Shown piece after piece: positions 49,701 through 57,804 of a DNA stretch of 64,000 bases. This DNA comes from Tumebacillus flagellatus. GTDB lineage: Bacteria; Bacillota; Bacilli; Tumebacillales; Tumebacillaceae. Numbering within the stretch: the stretch's first letter is position 1; each line of letters opens with the position of its first letter. Below the pieces are notes generated by a model. That model had not been told where the DNA came from and ran no database searches. It saw nothing but the letters and a program-made list of their open reading frames with translations. The stretch is taken from positions 1 to 64,000 of the forward strand of contig NZ_JMIR01000004.1 in the NCBI RefSeq assembly GCF_000714935.1. Reading direction: 5' to 3'. A program made the position numbers and the translations under genes.

Positions 49701-49900
49701 AGCTGATCATCAACGGTCAAGAGCGCGACGTGGAGAACGCCGCCACGCTCGCAGACGTGGTGTCGCACTTCGGTCTCAACGAGCGCATCATCGTCATTGA
49801 GCATAACTTGAACATCGTCCCCCGCGACATGTATGCGGAAACGGCTGTCTCCGAAGGGGACAAGATCGAAATCGTCCATTTCGTCGGAGGCGGCTGTTAA
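49697..49900 (+). CDS. thiS: Sulfur carrier protein ThiS
   Basis: This 67-aa ubiquitin-like protein supplies sulfur for the thiazole of thiamine. [28 protein letters not shown] and [10 protein letters not shown] are typical. The chain ends in GGGC, one Cys beyond the Gly that is normally adenylated and thiocarboxylated, so either the Cys is removed or the end reacts differently. GTG 49697 overlaps thiE. Confidence 0.9.
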   Translation: MKLIINGQERDVENAATLADVVSHFGLNERIIVIEHNLNIVPRDMYAETAVSEGDKIEIVHFVGGGC

Positions 49901-49953
49901 ATACATTTGGGCAACACACTTTTTTACCGTACATAGAAGGAGTGTCGACTCAC

Positions 49954-50730
49954 ATGGCAGAAGATCAACTCAAAATCGGCTCGTATACGTTCAAATCCCG
50001 TCTGTTGCTTGGCACCGGCAAATTCCCGGATCTCGACATCCAACAGCAAGCGGTCGACGTTTCGGAAACGGAAGTTCTGACGTTTGCGATTCGACGTCTC
50101 AACATCGACAACCCGGACAACCCGAACTTCTTGGAGCGCCTCGACCTGAAGAAATTCACGCTGCTCCCGAACACCGCCGGCGCGCAAACCGCCGAAGAAG
50201 CGGTGCGCATCGCCCGCCTTGCCAAAGCTTCGGGTTTGTGTGACATGATCAAAGTCGAAGTCATCGGCGATATGCGCACGCTGCTGCCGGACCCGATCGG
50301 CACGCTGAAAGCGACTGAGATGCTCGTCAAGGAAGGTTTCACCGTGCTGCCGTACACCTCGGACGACCCGATTTTGGCGCGTCACTTGGTGGAAGCGGGT
50401 GCGGCGGCGATCATGCCGGGCGCGTCTCCGATCGGTTCGGGGCTGGGGTTGCTCAACCCGCACTACCTGTCGTTTATCATTGAAGAAGCCCAAGTGCCGG
50501 TCATCGTCGACGCGGGCGTCGGCTCTCCGGCGGACGTGGCGGCCGCGATGGAATTGGGCGCCGACGCCGTGCTGTTGAACACCGCAGTGGCGGGCGCGAA
50601 GAACCCGGTGCTGATGGCAGAAGCGATGAAGTTGGCGATCGAAGCCGGCCGCAAGGGCTTCTTGGCGGGTCGCATCGCCAAGAAACGCTATGCGAACGCT
50701 TCGTCTCCGATGGAGATGATGATCGAGTAG
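49954..50730 (+). CDS. thiG: Thiazole synthase
   Basis: This 258-aa TIM-barrel protein forms the thiazole phosphate from deoxyxylulose phosphate, ThiS-thiocarboxylate and dehydroglycine. Marks are [53 protein letters not shown] and [19 protein letters not shown]. The Lys of KVEV is the Schiff-base residue. AAGGAG lies 11 bases before ATG 49954. It completes the thiE-thiS-thiG unit. Confidence 0.95.
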   Translation: MAEDQLKIGSYTFKSRLLLGTGKFPDLDIQQQAVDVSETEVLTFAIRRLNIDNPDNPNFLERLDLKKFTLLPNTAGAQTAEEAVRIARLAKASGLCDMIKVEVIGDMRTLLPDPIGTLKATEMLVKEGFTVLPYTSDDPILARHLVEAGAAAIMPGASPIGSGLGLLNPHYLSFIIEEAQVPVIVDAGVGSPADVAAAMELGADAVLLNTAVAGAKNPVLMAEAMKLAIEAGRKGFLAGRIAKKRYANASSPMEMMIE

Positions 50731-50784
50731 TTCTATACAGAGAGAATTGCAACCGAGTGGGCTGAGGAAAGGTGAGTGGGAGAG

Positions 50785-51597
50785 ATGAGGACTGATTACC
50801 ACGTTCATACGGAACGCGGTCCGTATACGGTGGAATGGTTGGAGAACTTCGTCCGCACTGCACGAGAACGGGGCGTTGACGAGCTGGGGATTTCGGAACA
50901 CGGGTACCGATTTGCTCAAACTCGTTCGCTGTTTCATAACGCGTGGACCGACGAGCGCCGGACGGAAGATTTGGACGACTATATGCAGATGTTCAAAGAT
51001 GCCAAGAAGGCGGGTCTTCACGTCAAGTTCGGTCTCGAGCTCGATTACATCCCCGGCCGCGATGCGGAGATGCGGGATTTTATCAAGAGCTATCCCTTCG
51101 ACTACGTGATCGGCTCGATCCATTGGATTGGAGATTTCGGCTTTGACACTCCACAGTATCTTGCCGAGTGGGACAACTGGGATGTCAAGGACGCGTACCA
51201 GCAGTACTTTGAGATCTTGTTGCAGCTGTCCGAATCCAAGATGTTTGATTTTGTCGGTCATGCCGATGTGATCAAAGTCTACGGTCACGAGCCGGACGAT
51301 GCGGTGTTTTTGCAAAATTGGTACGAGCGGCTGGCGAAGTCGTTTGCCGCGAACGATCAGGTGGTCGAGGTTTCGACTGCCGGCTATCGGAAGCCGGTGA
51401 ACAAAGTCTATCCGGCGCCGAACTTCCTGCGCGCTTGCTACGCCGAGCGCGTGCCGATCGTCTTGAACTCGGACGCGCATCGCCCCGAAGATGTCGGAGC
51501 GGATTACGACCGCGCCGTCGAGTACATCCAAGGTGTCGGCTACAACCAGATCGTCACGTTCTCTCAACACCAACGCACTTTCGTGACGCTTACGTAA
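50785..51597 (+). CDS. PHP-family histidinol-phosphatase-like protein
   Basis: This 270-aa PHP-domain phosphoesterase has metal-binding motifs DYHVHTERG, ISEHGYRF, GLELDYIPG, GSIHWIGDF, FVGHADVIK and LNSDAHRPEDVG, typical of the HisJ/HisK histidinol phosphatase group, and the family length. It may complete histidine synthesis or act on another phosphate ester; no his genes are adjacent. GGGAGAG precedes ATG 50785, and a terminator follows. Confidence 0.85.
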   Translation: MRTDYHVHTERGPYTVEWLENFVRTARERGVDELGISEHGYRFAQTRSLFHNAWTDERRTEDLDDYMQMFKDAKKAGLHVKFGLELDYIPGRDAEMRDFIKSYPFDYVIGSIHWIGDFGFDTPQYLAEWDNWDVKDAYQQYFEILLQLSESKMFDFVGHADVIKVYGHEPDDAVFLQNWYERLAKSFAANDQVVEVSTAGYRKPVNKVYPAPNFLRACYAERVPIVLNSDAHRPEDVGADYDRAVEYIQGVGYNQIVTFSQHQRTFVTLT

Positions 51598-51604
51598 AAA
51601 TCAA

Positions 51605-51640
51605 GGAGACATCCGCACGCGCGGACGTCTCCTTTTTTTT
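51605..51640 (+). terminator. Terminator after the PHP-phosphatase gene
   Basis: GGAGACATCCGC pairs with GCGGACGTCTCC (one mismatch), followed by eight T residues. Confidence 0.9.
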
Positions 51641-51649
51641 GAATGGGTC

Positions 51650-51895
51650 TTAATGTATAGTCGTCGCGGGTGGGATTTCCGGGCATTTGATGCCCGTGGG
51701 CGTTGTCATTGTGTTCGTCGTGGTGGTGTTGGTGTCGGTCGCAGTCGGATCGATCGTCGTGGGAGTCGTGGGAGTCGTAGTCGAGGTCGGGCATGGAGTC
51801 CAGTACGGCGGTTCGTTGTCGGCAGGCGCCGCGGAGGGAGCCGCGGCGGTCACGAAAAGCCCAATCAGCGCGAGGACCCAGAACTTTTTCTTCAT
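51650..51895 (-). CDS. Secreted Thr/Pro-rich peptide (81 aa)
   Basis: This 81-aa product has a signal peptide (KKKFWVLALIGLFVTAAAP) and then a low-complexity Thr/Pro/Asp linker with two Cys residues (WTPCPTSTTT and GIKCPEIPPATTIH). GGAGGAATTTCCC precedes the ATG. It lies 14 bases downstream of the HTH-TPR gene on the same strand, the arrangement of Rap-Phr and NprR-NprX type regulator and peptide pairs. It is longer than known pheromone precursors, so it could instead be a spore or surface peptide. Confidence 0.65.
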   Translation of the reverse strand: MKKKFWVLALIGLFVTAAAPSAAPADNEPPYWTPCPTSTTTPTTPTTIDPTATDTNTTTTNTMTTPTGIKCPEIPPATTIH

Positions 51896-51909
51896 TGGGA
51901 AATTCCTCC

Positions 51910-53235
51910 TCAAGAATGGTGTAAGAGCTTCCGATAATTGCGAAGCGCTTTTTGCAGGTAGGGAATCGCAGACGGCCCCCTGCCTTTTTCCAGATAAAAC
52001 TCTCCTAACTTCTCCGCAGTTTCCGCCAATTCCGTGGAACATCCCAACCGTTCATACAGCTCGATGGCTTTGTTGTAGTAGAAAAGAAACTCCTCTGTGC
52101 GGGCTTCTACCAACGCGAGGTCGCCCAACTGCCTCCAGGTATGTGCCAGATTCAAGGAATTGTCCTTCTCTAGCGCCGCTTTCAGGGCTTCGTCTAAGTA
52201 GTGTCGCGCTTCCTCCAACTTCCCTTCGTGCAACAGCACTTTGGCCAACGCCCGCATCGAGTTTTGCACACCGTCATGGTCTTTGACTTGGCGCTTGAGT
52301 TTGATCGAGCGGACATAGCACTTGCGGGCTTTGTCATACTGCTCCATCCGAACCTCCAGTTCACCCAAGTTGTGATAGCAGCGGCCCAGTGACCCGACAT
52401 CGGACGTCTGACTCAAGATGCGAATCGAACGCTCCAAGTGCCAGTGCGCTTTGTCGTAGCGGGCTTGGTTCATGTAGGCATTGCCGAGCATCATCTGCGT
52501 CCGGCCGATGTTGATCACCATGTCGTGCAGTTCAAAGATCGGTAGCGAACGTTCGCAATACCAGATGCAACCCTCCCATTTGCGCAGCAATTGGTTGAGG
52601 ATGGCGAGGTGGTAATACAATTGTCCGGCTTGTACGGAGGTGTCCTGCTGCGCGTCAATCAACCGTTCGGCTTCCCGCAGCAGATCGTACGAATCCCAGA
52701 CGTGGCCGAGCCGGTAGTGGTTGTTGCCCATCGCGGTGTAGACGTCGAGGACCCTGTCCGGTTGCAGATGCGCGGGGTCTTCGGCGTGCAGACGCAGCGT
52801 TTCGCGGCCCCACTCGGTGGAGACGTTGAACTTGCCTCCTGCGTTGTAGAGCAGACAGAGGTGGTAGGTGCTTTCCAGGAGGTAGCGGTGGGCGTTTCGA
52901 GCGAGCGCTTCCGTATAGAGGGTGTGGGCAGCTTCGGTGGCTTCCGGGATTTGGTTGTTCGATTTCCTGCGGAGGACGAGTTCGAGGAGTTCATCCAGCC
53001 AATCTTCCTGAAGATCGTGCATGACCAACAGATCGTCCACGCTGCACTGCAAGCGCTCCGCCAAGCGCGAGAGGATTTCCGGCGATACTTTCAATTTGCC
53101 GCGCTCGATCAGCGAAATCGATTGAACGGAGAACAGCTCCTTCGCCAGATCACCCTGCGTCAACCCGAGCTCCTTGCGACGGTCTCGGATGTTGCGTCCA
53201 ATTTGAACGGCTTGACGTTGTTTCCATGCTTGCAC
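51910..53235 (-). CDS. XRE-family HTH regulator with C-terminal TPR array
   Basis: This 441-aa protein has an HTH at about residues 10-65 (RDRRKELGLTQGDLAKELFS, VQSISLIERGKLKVSPEIL) followed by about nine TPR-like repeats (for example AGQLYYHLAILNQLLRKW, RCYHNLGELEVRMEQYD, LAHTWRQLGDLALVEA). It belongs to the RRNPP-like architecture. GTG 53235 follows GGGGG by 6-7 bases and gives a normal N-terminus; longer forms have no ribosome site. A secreted peptide gene follows on the same strand, and a small XRE gene is divergent. Confidence 0.8.
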   Translation of the reverse strand: MQAWKQRQAVQIGRNIRDRRKELGLTQGDLAKELFSVQSISLIERGKLKVSPEILSRLAERLQCSVDDLLVMHDLQEDWLDELLELVLRRKSNNQIPEATEAAHTLYTEALARNAHRYLLESTYHLCLLYNAGGKFNVSTEWGRETLRLHAEDPAHLQPDRVLDVYTAMGNNHYRLGHVWDSYDLLREAERLIDAQQDTSVQAGQLYYHLAILNQLLRKWEGCIWYCERSLPIFELHDMVINIGRTQMMLGNAYMNQARYDKAHWHLERSIRILSQTSDVGSLGRCYHNLGELEVRMEQYDKARKCYVRSIKLKRQVKDHDGVQNSMRALAKVLLHEGKLEEARHYLDEALKAALEKDNSLNLAHTWRQLGDLALVEARTEEFLFYYNKAIELYERLGCSTELAETAEKLGEFYLEKGRGPSAIPYLQKALRNYRKLLHHS

Positions 53236-53327
53236 AATGCTACCCCCAGAAAAAATGGCTTGATACAAATATTGTAACAGAATTTTCGATCCAATCCTAG
53301 GTATTGAAATCAATAAAGTAGAAATTT

Positions 53328-53361
53328 GTCGAAAAATGTCGACGATACTTTAATTAAAGTA
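53328..53361. promoter_or_regulatory. Two operator-like palindromes between divergent HTH genes
   Basis: GTCGA-N6-TCGAC (53328-53343) is immediately followed by the perfect 16-bp palindrome TACTTTAATTAAAGTA (53346-53361). Both lie between the HTH-TPR gene and the small XRE gene and are good candidates for binding by either regulator. Confidence 0.5.
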
Positions 53362-53451
53362 AATGTCACAAAGCCGCTACACAATATGTTATAAAATAAG
53401 TATAGATCAAATAGCTTATCGATCTTTTCTACTGGGGTAGGAGGGTACGCA

Positions 53452-53664
53452 ATGAGTGATTTAACCATTGGGATGCAGTTGAAGAAACTGCGCAAACAAA
53501 CGGGGCTGTCGGTCAAGGAATTGGCGGACCGCGCTGGGGTTTCGCAATCTTACATCTATGCCATCGAGTCGGGCACGCGTGGGGCGAATGCTACGAAACT
53601 CGATTGTATTGCACAGGCATTGGGAGTGCCGGTCGCCGACTTGTACGGGGTCTGGAGCTACTAA
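53452..53664 (+). CDS. Small XRE-family HTH regulator
   Basis: This 70-aa protein is almost only a Cro/C1-type HTH domain: MQLKKLRKQTGLSVKELADR, AGVSQSYIYAIESGTRGANA and ALGVPVADLYGVW. It lacks a dimerisation or ligand domain. AGGAGGG lies 6-7 bases before the ATG. It is divergent from the HTH-TPR gene at 51.9 kb, with two palindromes between, so cross-regulation is possible. Confidence 0.85.
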   Translation: MSDLTIGMQLKKLRKQTGLSVKELADRAGVSQSYIYAIESGTRGANATKLDCIAQALGVPVADLYGVWSY

Positions 53665-53792
53665 TCACGTGAATCGCATTGAAAAAGGGATAAAATGGGC
53701 GAAGGCACTGCATCAGGGGCGGTGTCTTTTTCCATTTGTGTTATCATGAGTGTAGGGCTGACACAGTGTTTGAAAAAGGGAGTGTACAGTAC

Positions 53793-54467
53793 ATGCAAGT
53801 TCAAATTTTTGCGTTGGGAATGTTCCAGACGAACGGCTACTTGCTGGTGGAGGAAGCCAGCAAGGAAGCGGTCGTCATCGACCCGGGCCAAGACCCGGAC
53901 GCGTTGCTGTCCGCCATTGAGGAGCAAGGGCTCAAGGTGATCGGCATCTGGTTGACGCACGCGCACTTGGACCACATCGCGGGCGTCGGGGAGTTGAAAG
54001 CGGCGACGGGCGCGCCGGTGTTGGTGCATGAGATCGAGAAGGACTGGATGACCGATCCGATGTTAAACGGGTCGGGGCGGTATCCGGAGTATTTTGAGCC
54101 GATCACGGGGCCGGCGGCCGACGCGTTTGTCGCGGCGGGAGATCGGTTGAAACTCGGCGACACGGAGTTTGAAGTGCGCTTCACGCCGGGCCATACGCCG
54201 GGGCATGTCGTGTATGTGACAGACGGCATGGTGTTTGCGGGGGACACGCTGTTCAACAACGGCATCGGGCGCACCGATATGCCGGGCGGGGATACGGCGG
54301 CGCTGGTGAAGAGCATCCGCGAACAGCTGTACACGCTGCCGGAAGAGACGGTGGTGTTCTGCGGTCACGGCCCGGAGACGACGATCGGCCATGAGCGCAA
54401 AAACAACTGGGCGGTGAACGACCTGACCGATCTGCTGCAGGGCGGCGGCGGCATGATCCGTTTTTAG
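53793..54467 (+). CDS. MBL-fold metallohydrolase (glyoxalase II-like)
   Basis: This 224-aa metallo-beta-lactamase fold enzyme has the metal ligands THAHLDH, GHTPGH, AGDTLF and GHGPETT in the usual spacing. It resembles YqgX-type hydroxyacylglutathione hydrolase relatives in Bacillota, which act on thioester intermediates of aldehyde detoxification. AAAGGGAG precedes ATG 53793. A terminator follows. Confidence 0.9.
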   Translation: MQVQIFALGMFQTNGYLLVEEASKEAVVIDPGQDPDALLSAIEEQGLKVIGIWLTHAHLDHIAGVGELKAATGAPVLVHEIEKDWMTDPMLNGSGRYPEYFEPITGPAADAFVAAGDRLKLGDTEFEVRFTPGHTPGHVVYVTDGMVFAGDTLFNNGIGRTDMPGGDTAALVKSIREQLYTLPEETVVFCGHGPETTIGHERKNNWAVNDLTDLLQGGGGMIRF

Positions 54468-54470
54468 AAA

Positions 54471-54517
54471 AAAAGACCTCTCACGCATCGGTTGGGTGCG
54501 GGAGAGGTCCTTTTTTT
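54471..54517 (+). terminator. Terminator after the MBL hydrolase gene
   Basis: AAAGACCTCTC pairs with GAGAGGTCCTTT (extended by CGCA/TGCG), followed by T residues. Confidence 0.9.
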
Positions 54518-54589
54518 GAAGCGGTATGTCGAGAATGTCTCTCAACTTGAAGGGGGGAGGAAACAGTCTCTTCTATAATATAAGGATCT

Positions 54590-56176
54590 CTACAGCGTCA
54601 CGTCGCGCACGCTGAAAATGCCTTCGAGCGCTTCGATGCTGCGGCGGGTTTCTTCATCCGGGGCGCGGTCGACGGCGAGCACCATGAGGGCGATGCCGTT
54701 TTCCAGCTTCCCGACTTTCATCGAGTCGATGTTCACGCCGTTGACGCCGAGGATCGTGCCGACTTTGCCGATCATGCCCGGCTGGTCGCGGTTTTCGGCG
54801 AGCAGCAGCGTGCCTTGCGGTTCGAGGTCGACTTTGAACTCGCCGATTTGCACGATGCGGGAGCCAAGCGACGCTTTGTGCGTGCCCGCGACGGTGATCG
54901 TGGTGTTCTCGGTGACGACGGTGACTTTGAGCAGTTCGGTGTACGTGTCATGGCGGGACGCCTTCGTTTCTTTCAGTTGAATCTGGCTTTGCTCCGCCAA
55001 GAACGGCGCGTTGACGTAGTTGACTTCGTCGCCGTGGTAGTACGAGAGCATGCCTTTGAGGAAGGAGCGGGTCAGCGGCTCGGTCTGCTGTTCGGAAAGC
55101 GAGCCGTAGATTCCGATCTCGATCTTGCGCACGCTGTCGACCGCCAAGTTCGCCGCGAGCGTGCCGAGTTTTTCCGCCAAGGTGAGGTACGGCTCCAACG
55201 TGCGCAGGGTGTCGTTGGAGAGCGACGGCAAGTTGACGGCGTTGCGGAAGGGCAGTCCTTGCAAGATGTTCAAGAGTTCCTTCGCCACGTCGATGGCAAC
55301 GTTGATTTGCGCTTCTTCCGTCGAAGCGCCCAAGTGCGGCGTGACGACGACGGTGTCCATCTCGATCAACGGGTTGCCGACCGGCGGCTCTTCTTCAAAC
55401 ACGTCAAGGGCCGCAGCCGCCACTTTGCCGTTCTCCAGCGCTTCGGCAAGCGCTTTTTCGTCGATGATGCCGCCGCGCGCGCAGTTGAGGATGCGTACGC
55501 CGTCGCGCATGCGGGCGAACTGGTCACGGCTCAAGAGGTGCTTGGTGTCTTTGGTCAGCGGGGTGTGCACGGTGATGAAGTCGGAGCCTTCCACGATCTC
55601 ATCGACGGTCGACATGCGCACGCCGAGGCTTTCGGCGCGCTCGCGAGTGAGGAACGGGTCGTACGCAAGCACGTCCATGCCGAACGCTTTGGCGCGTTTG
55701 GCCACTTCCGAGCCGATACGGCCAAAGCCCAGCACGCCAAGTGTCTTGTGATTCAGTTCCACGCCGACAAACGACTTGCGGTCCCACGTGCCGTTTTTCA
55801 ACTTCATGTGCGCTTGCGGTATCTTGCGCGCCATCGCCATCATCATCGCGAACGTGTGCTCGCAGGTCGAGATCGTGTTGCCGTCCGGCGCGTTGATGAC
55901 GACGACGCCGTGACGGGTGGCAGCCGGAACGTCGATGTTGTCGACGCCCACCCCCGCGCGTCCGATGGCGCGGAGGTTTTTGCCCGCTTCAAGAAGTTCG
56001 GCGGTGACTTTCGTTTGGCTGCGCACAAGCAGCGCATCGTAGTCGCCGATGATCTCGCGCAGCTCAGCCGGGGTGAGGTCGGTTTTCAGATCGAGATCGA
56101 CGAGCGGGGAGTCGATCAGCGCTTGCAAGCCTTGTTCCGAAATCGGGTCGCTGACGAGCACGCGGAATTTAGACAT
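54590..56176 (-). CDS. serA: D-3-phosphoglycerate dehydrogenase
   Basis: This 528-aa enzyme starts serine synthesis by oxidising 3-phosphoglycerate. The order is substrate domain, NAD domain (LGVLGFGRIGSEVAKRAKAF as GVLGFGRIGSEVA, with catalytic Arg, Glu and His in NCARGGIIDE and TPHLGAST), an intervening ASB domain, and a C-terminal ACT domain (GTLLLAENRDQPGMIGKVG) for serine feedback. It overlaps the upstream aminotransferase gene by eight bases. Both are under the serine T-box at 57.4-57.7 kb. Confidence 0.96.
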   Translation of the reverse strand: MSKFRVLVSDPISEQGLQALIDSPLVDLDLKTDLTPAELREIIGDYDALLVRSQTKVTAELLEAGKNLRAIGRAGVGVDNIDVPAATRHGVVVINAPDGNTISTCEHTFAMMMAMARKIPQAHMKLKNGTWDRKSFVGVELNHKTLGVLGFGRIGSEVAKRAKAFGMDVLAYDPFLTRERAESLGVRMSTVDEIVEGSDFITVHTPLTKDTKHLLSRDQFARMRDGVRILNCARGGIIDEKALAEALENGKVAAAALDVFEEEPPVGNPLIEMDTVVVTPHLGASTEEAQINVAIDVAKELLNILQGLPFRNAVNLPSLSNDTLRTLEPYLTLAEKLGTLAANLAVDSVRKIEIGIYGSLSEQQTEPLTRSFLKGMLSYYHGDEVNYVNAPFLAEQSQIQLKETKASRHDTYTELLKVTVVTENTTITVAGTHKASLGSRIVQIGEFKVDLEPQGTLLLAENRDQPGMIGKVGTILGVNGVNIDSMKVGKLENGIALMVLAVDRAPDEETRRSIEALEGIFSVRDVTL

Positions 56177-57335
56177 GGGCGGTCACCTCTTGTTTCTGCA
56201 GATAGACTTCTTGTGCCGCGCGGACGCCGCGGCCGAGTTCGATGTTCGCGCCCGCTTTGACCAGCGCGATCTCCAGCGCCGACAACACTTGCAGCATGTC
56301 GACCGGAGTGGCGTATCCCATGTGGCCGATGCGGAAGATCTGGCCTTTGAGATGTGCTTGGCCGCCGGCGACGATGATGTTGAAATCGTTCTTGAGGTGT
56401 TTGCGGACGACTTCGACGTCGTAGCCGTTCGAGCCGATCGACGTGACGGTCGGGGACGCGACGTCATCGGAGGTGAACAACGGCAGGCCGAGCGCTTTGA
56501 TCGCGGCGCGGGTCATCTCTTGCATTTGTTTGTGGCGGGCGAAGATCGAAGGCAGGCCCGCTTCTTCGATCAGCGAGAGCACTTCGGCGAGGCCGTAGAT
56601 CAGCGAAACGCTCGGCGTGTACGGCGTGGTGTTGGCGGCGAGCTGTTTGCGGTAGGCGCGCAGATCGAAGTAGAAGCGCGGCGCTTCATTTTTTTCAATG
56701 AGGTTCCAAGCTTTCGGGGAGGCAGCGAGGAAGCAGAGGCCCGGCGGGAGCATCAGCGCTTTTTGCGAGCCGGTCACGACGATGTCAAGGCCCCACGCGT
56801 CCATCGGGAGTTCCGCCGCGCCCAGCGAGGAGACGGCGTCGACGACGAGGATGGCGTCCGTTTTGCCGACTTGTTCGGCGATGCCTTGGATGTCGTGCAG
56901 AACGCCGGTCGACGTTTCGCAATGGGTGGCGAACACAACTTTGGCGTCCGGATTTTCGGCGAGGGCGACCGCGACTTGCAGCGGGTCGATGCCTTCGCCC
57001 CACGGAGCGGTTACTTCCACGACGTTGGCGCCGTAGCTTTTGCAGATCTTCGTAAAGCGGTCGCCGAAATTGCCGGCCGTGCAAACGATAACTTTATCGC
57101 CCTGTTGCACGGTGTTGGCGACGGCCAATTCAAGACCCGCCGTGCCGGAACCTGCGAGGATAAACACGTCTTGCTCCGTTTGGAACACATACTTCAAGCG
57201 CTCGGCGGTTTTGGCAAACAGGGCGGAGAACTCGCCGCTGCGGTGTCCGACCATCGGACGCGCCATTGCGCGCTCCACTTGCGGGGGAACGGGGGTCGGG
57301 CCGGGAATTCGGAGGATCGTCTGCTCTTTGAACAT
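56169..57335 (-). CDS. PLP-dependent alanine-glyoxylate/serine-pyruvate-type aminotransferase
   Basis: This 388-aa class-V aminotransferase has the PLP lysine in VVTGSQKALMLPPG and the signature AGSGTAGLELAVANT with VVDAVSSLGA. Members act as serine-glyoxylate, alanine-glyoxylate or phosphoserine-like aminotransferases. Its place between a serine T-box and serA suggests the second step of serine synthesis or direct serine-pyruvate transamination. AAGGAG precedes ATG 57335. Confidence 0.9.
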   Translation of the reverse strand: MFKEQTILRIPGPTPVPPQVERAMARPMVGHRSGEFSALFAKTAERLKYVFQTEQDVFILAGSGTAGLELAVANTVQQGDKVIVCTAGNFGDRFTKICKSYGANVVEVTAPWGEGIDPLQVAVALAENPDAKVVFATHCETSTGVLHDIQGIAEQVGKTDAILVVDAVSSLGAAELPMDAWGLDIVVTGSQKALMLPPGLCFLAASPKAWNLIEKNEAPRFYFDLRAYRKQLAANTTPYTPSVSLIYGLAEVLSLIEEAGLPSIFARHKQMQEMTRAAIKALGLPLFTSDDVASPTVTSIGSNGYDVEVVRKHLKNDFNIIVAGGQAHLKGQIFRIGHMGYATPVDMLQVLSALEIALVKAGANIELGRGVRAAQEVYLQKQEVTAHV

Positions 57336-57391
57336 CTGGTAACACTCCTTTGGGGAATTGGATTTGGTGAAGATTCGGACATTGGTGCAAC

Positions 57392-57705
57392 AAAAAATCC
57401 TCTCGTCCCTTTCCGCGCAGAATTCGATTCTGAACGGAAAGGGACGAGAGGATTCAAAGCTCCTTCGTGGTGCCACCCTACTTCGCAACGCTCGTTCCAG
57501 AAGAACGGAGAGTTGCCTCAAGGACCGATAACGAGGTCAACCGACTGCCTCTAGCGAACGGCTCAGCGAAAAACTGAACAGGACGTTCAAGGAGACGCTC
57601 AGGACTGCTGAGTCCTCTAAAACGGCGTACCGGTTCGCAGCCACCACCGGCTCTCTGCAACGCCGCGATCAGGGACGGTTCCTTCATCGCGTTTGTCGTG
57701 TGAAC
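57392..57705 (-). promoter_or_regulatory. Serine T-box leader of the aminotransferase-serA operon
   Basis: On the minus strand the leader shows AGAGAGCCGGTGG, the GGTGGCTGCGAACCGG distal loop of stem I, the segment GGACTCAGCAGTCCTGAGC and the T-box core GGGTGGCACCACG, followed by a terminator with AATCCTCTCGTCCC paired to GGGACGAGAGGATT and a U run. The specifier is TCA or the overlapping AGC (57607-57611), both serine codons. Uncharged tRNA-Ser should favour the antiterminator and raise serine synthesis. Confidence 0.93.
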
Positions 57706-57725
57706 ATGTCGTTGAAATTATCTGT

Positions 57726-57755
57726 ATCTTAGCATGACGTTTTTAAGGGCGTCAA
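57726..57755 (-). promoter_or_regulatory. Sigma-A promoter of the T-box operon
   Basis: On the minus strand TTGACG, an 18-base spacer and TAAGAT lie just before the T-box leader, in the right place for its transcript. Confidence 0.7.
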
Positions 57756-57772
57756 GGAATTTTAGCTTATGA

Positions 57773-57795
57773 TTTCATCATGATTTATGATGAAA
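57773..57795. promoter_or_regulatory. Dyad upstream of the T-box promoter
   Basis: TTTCATCAT-N5-ATGATGAAA is a perfect 9+9 inverted repeat between the YIEGIA-family stop codon and the -35 element of the serA operon. It may be an operator; it lacks a U tract in the minus direction. Confidence 0.45.
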
Positions 57796-57804
57796 AGGCT
57801 TTCA

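Noticed and set aside
57478-57687. 69-codon minus-strand frame in the serA leader
   Set aside because: Its bases are explained by the conserved T-box leader structure.
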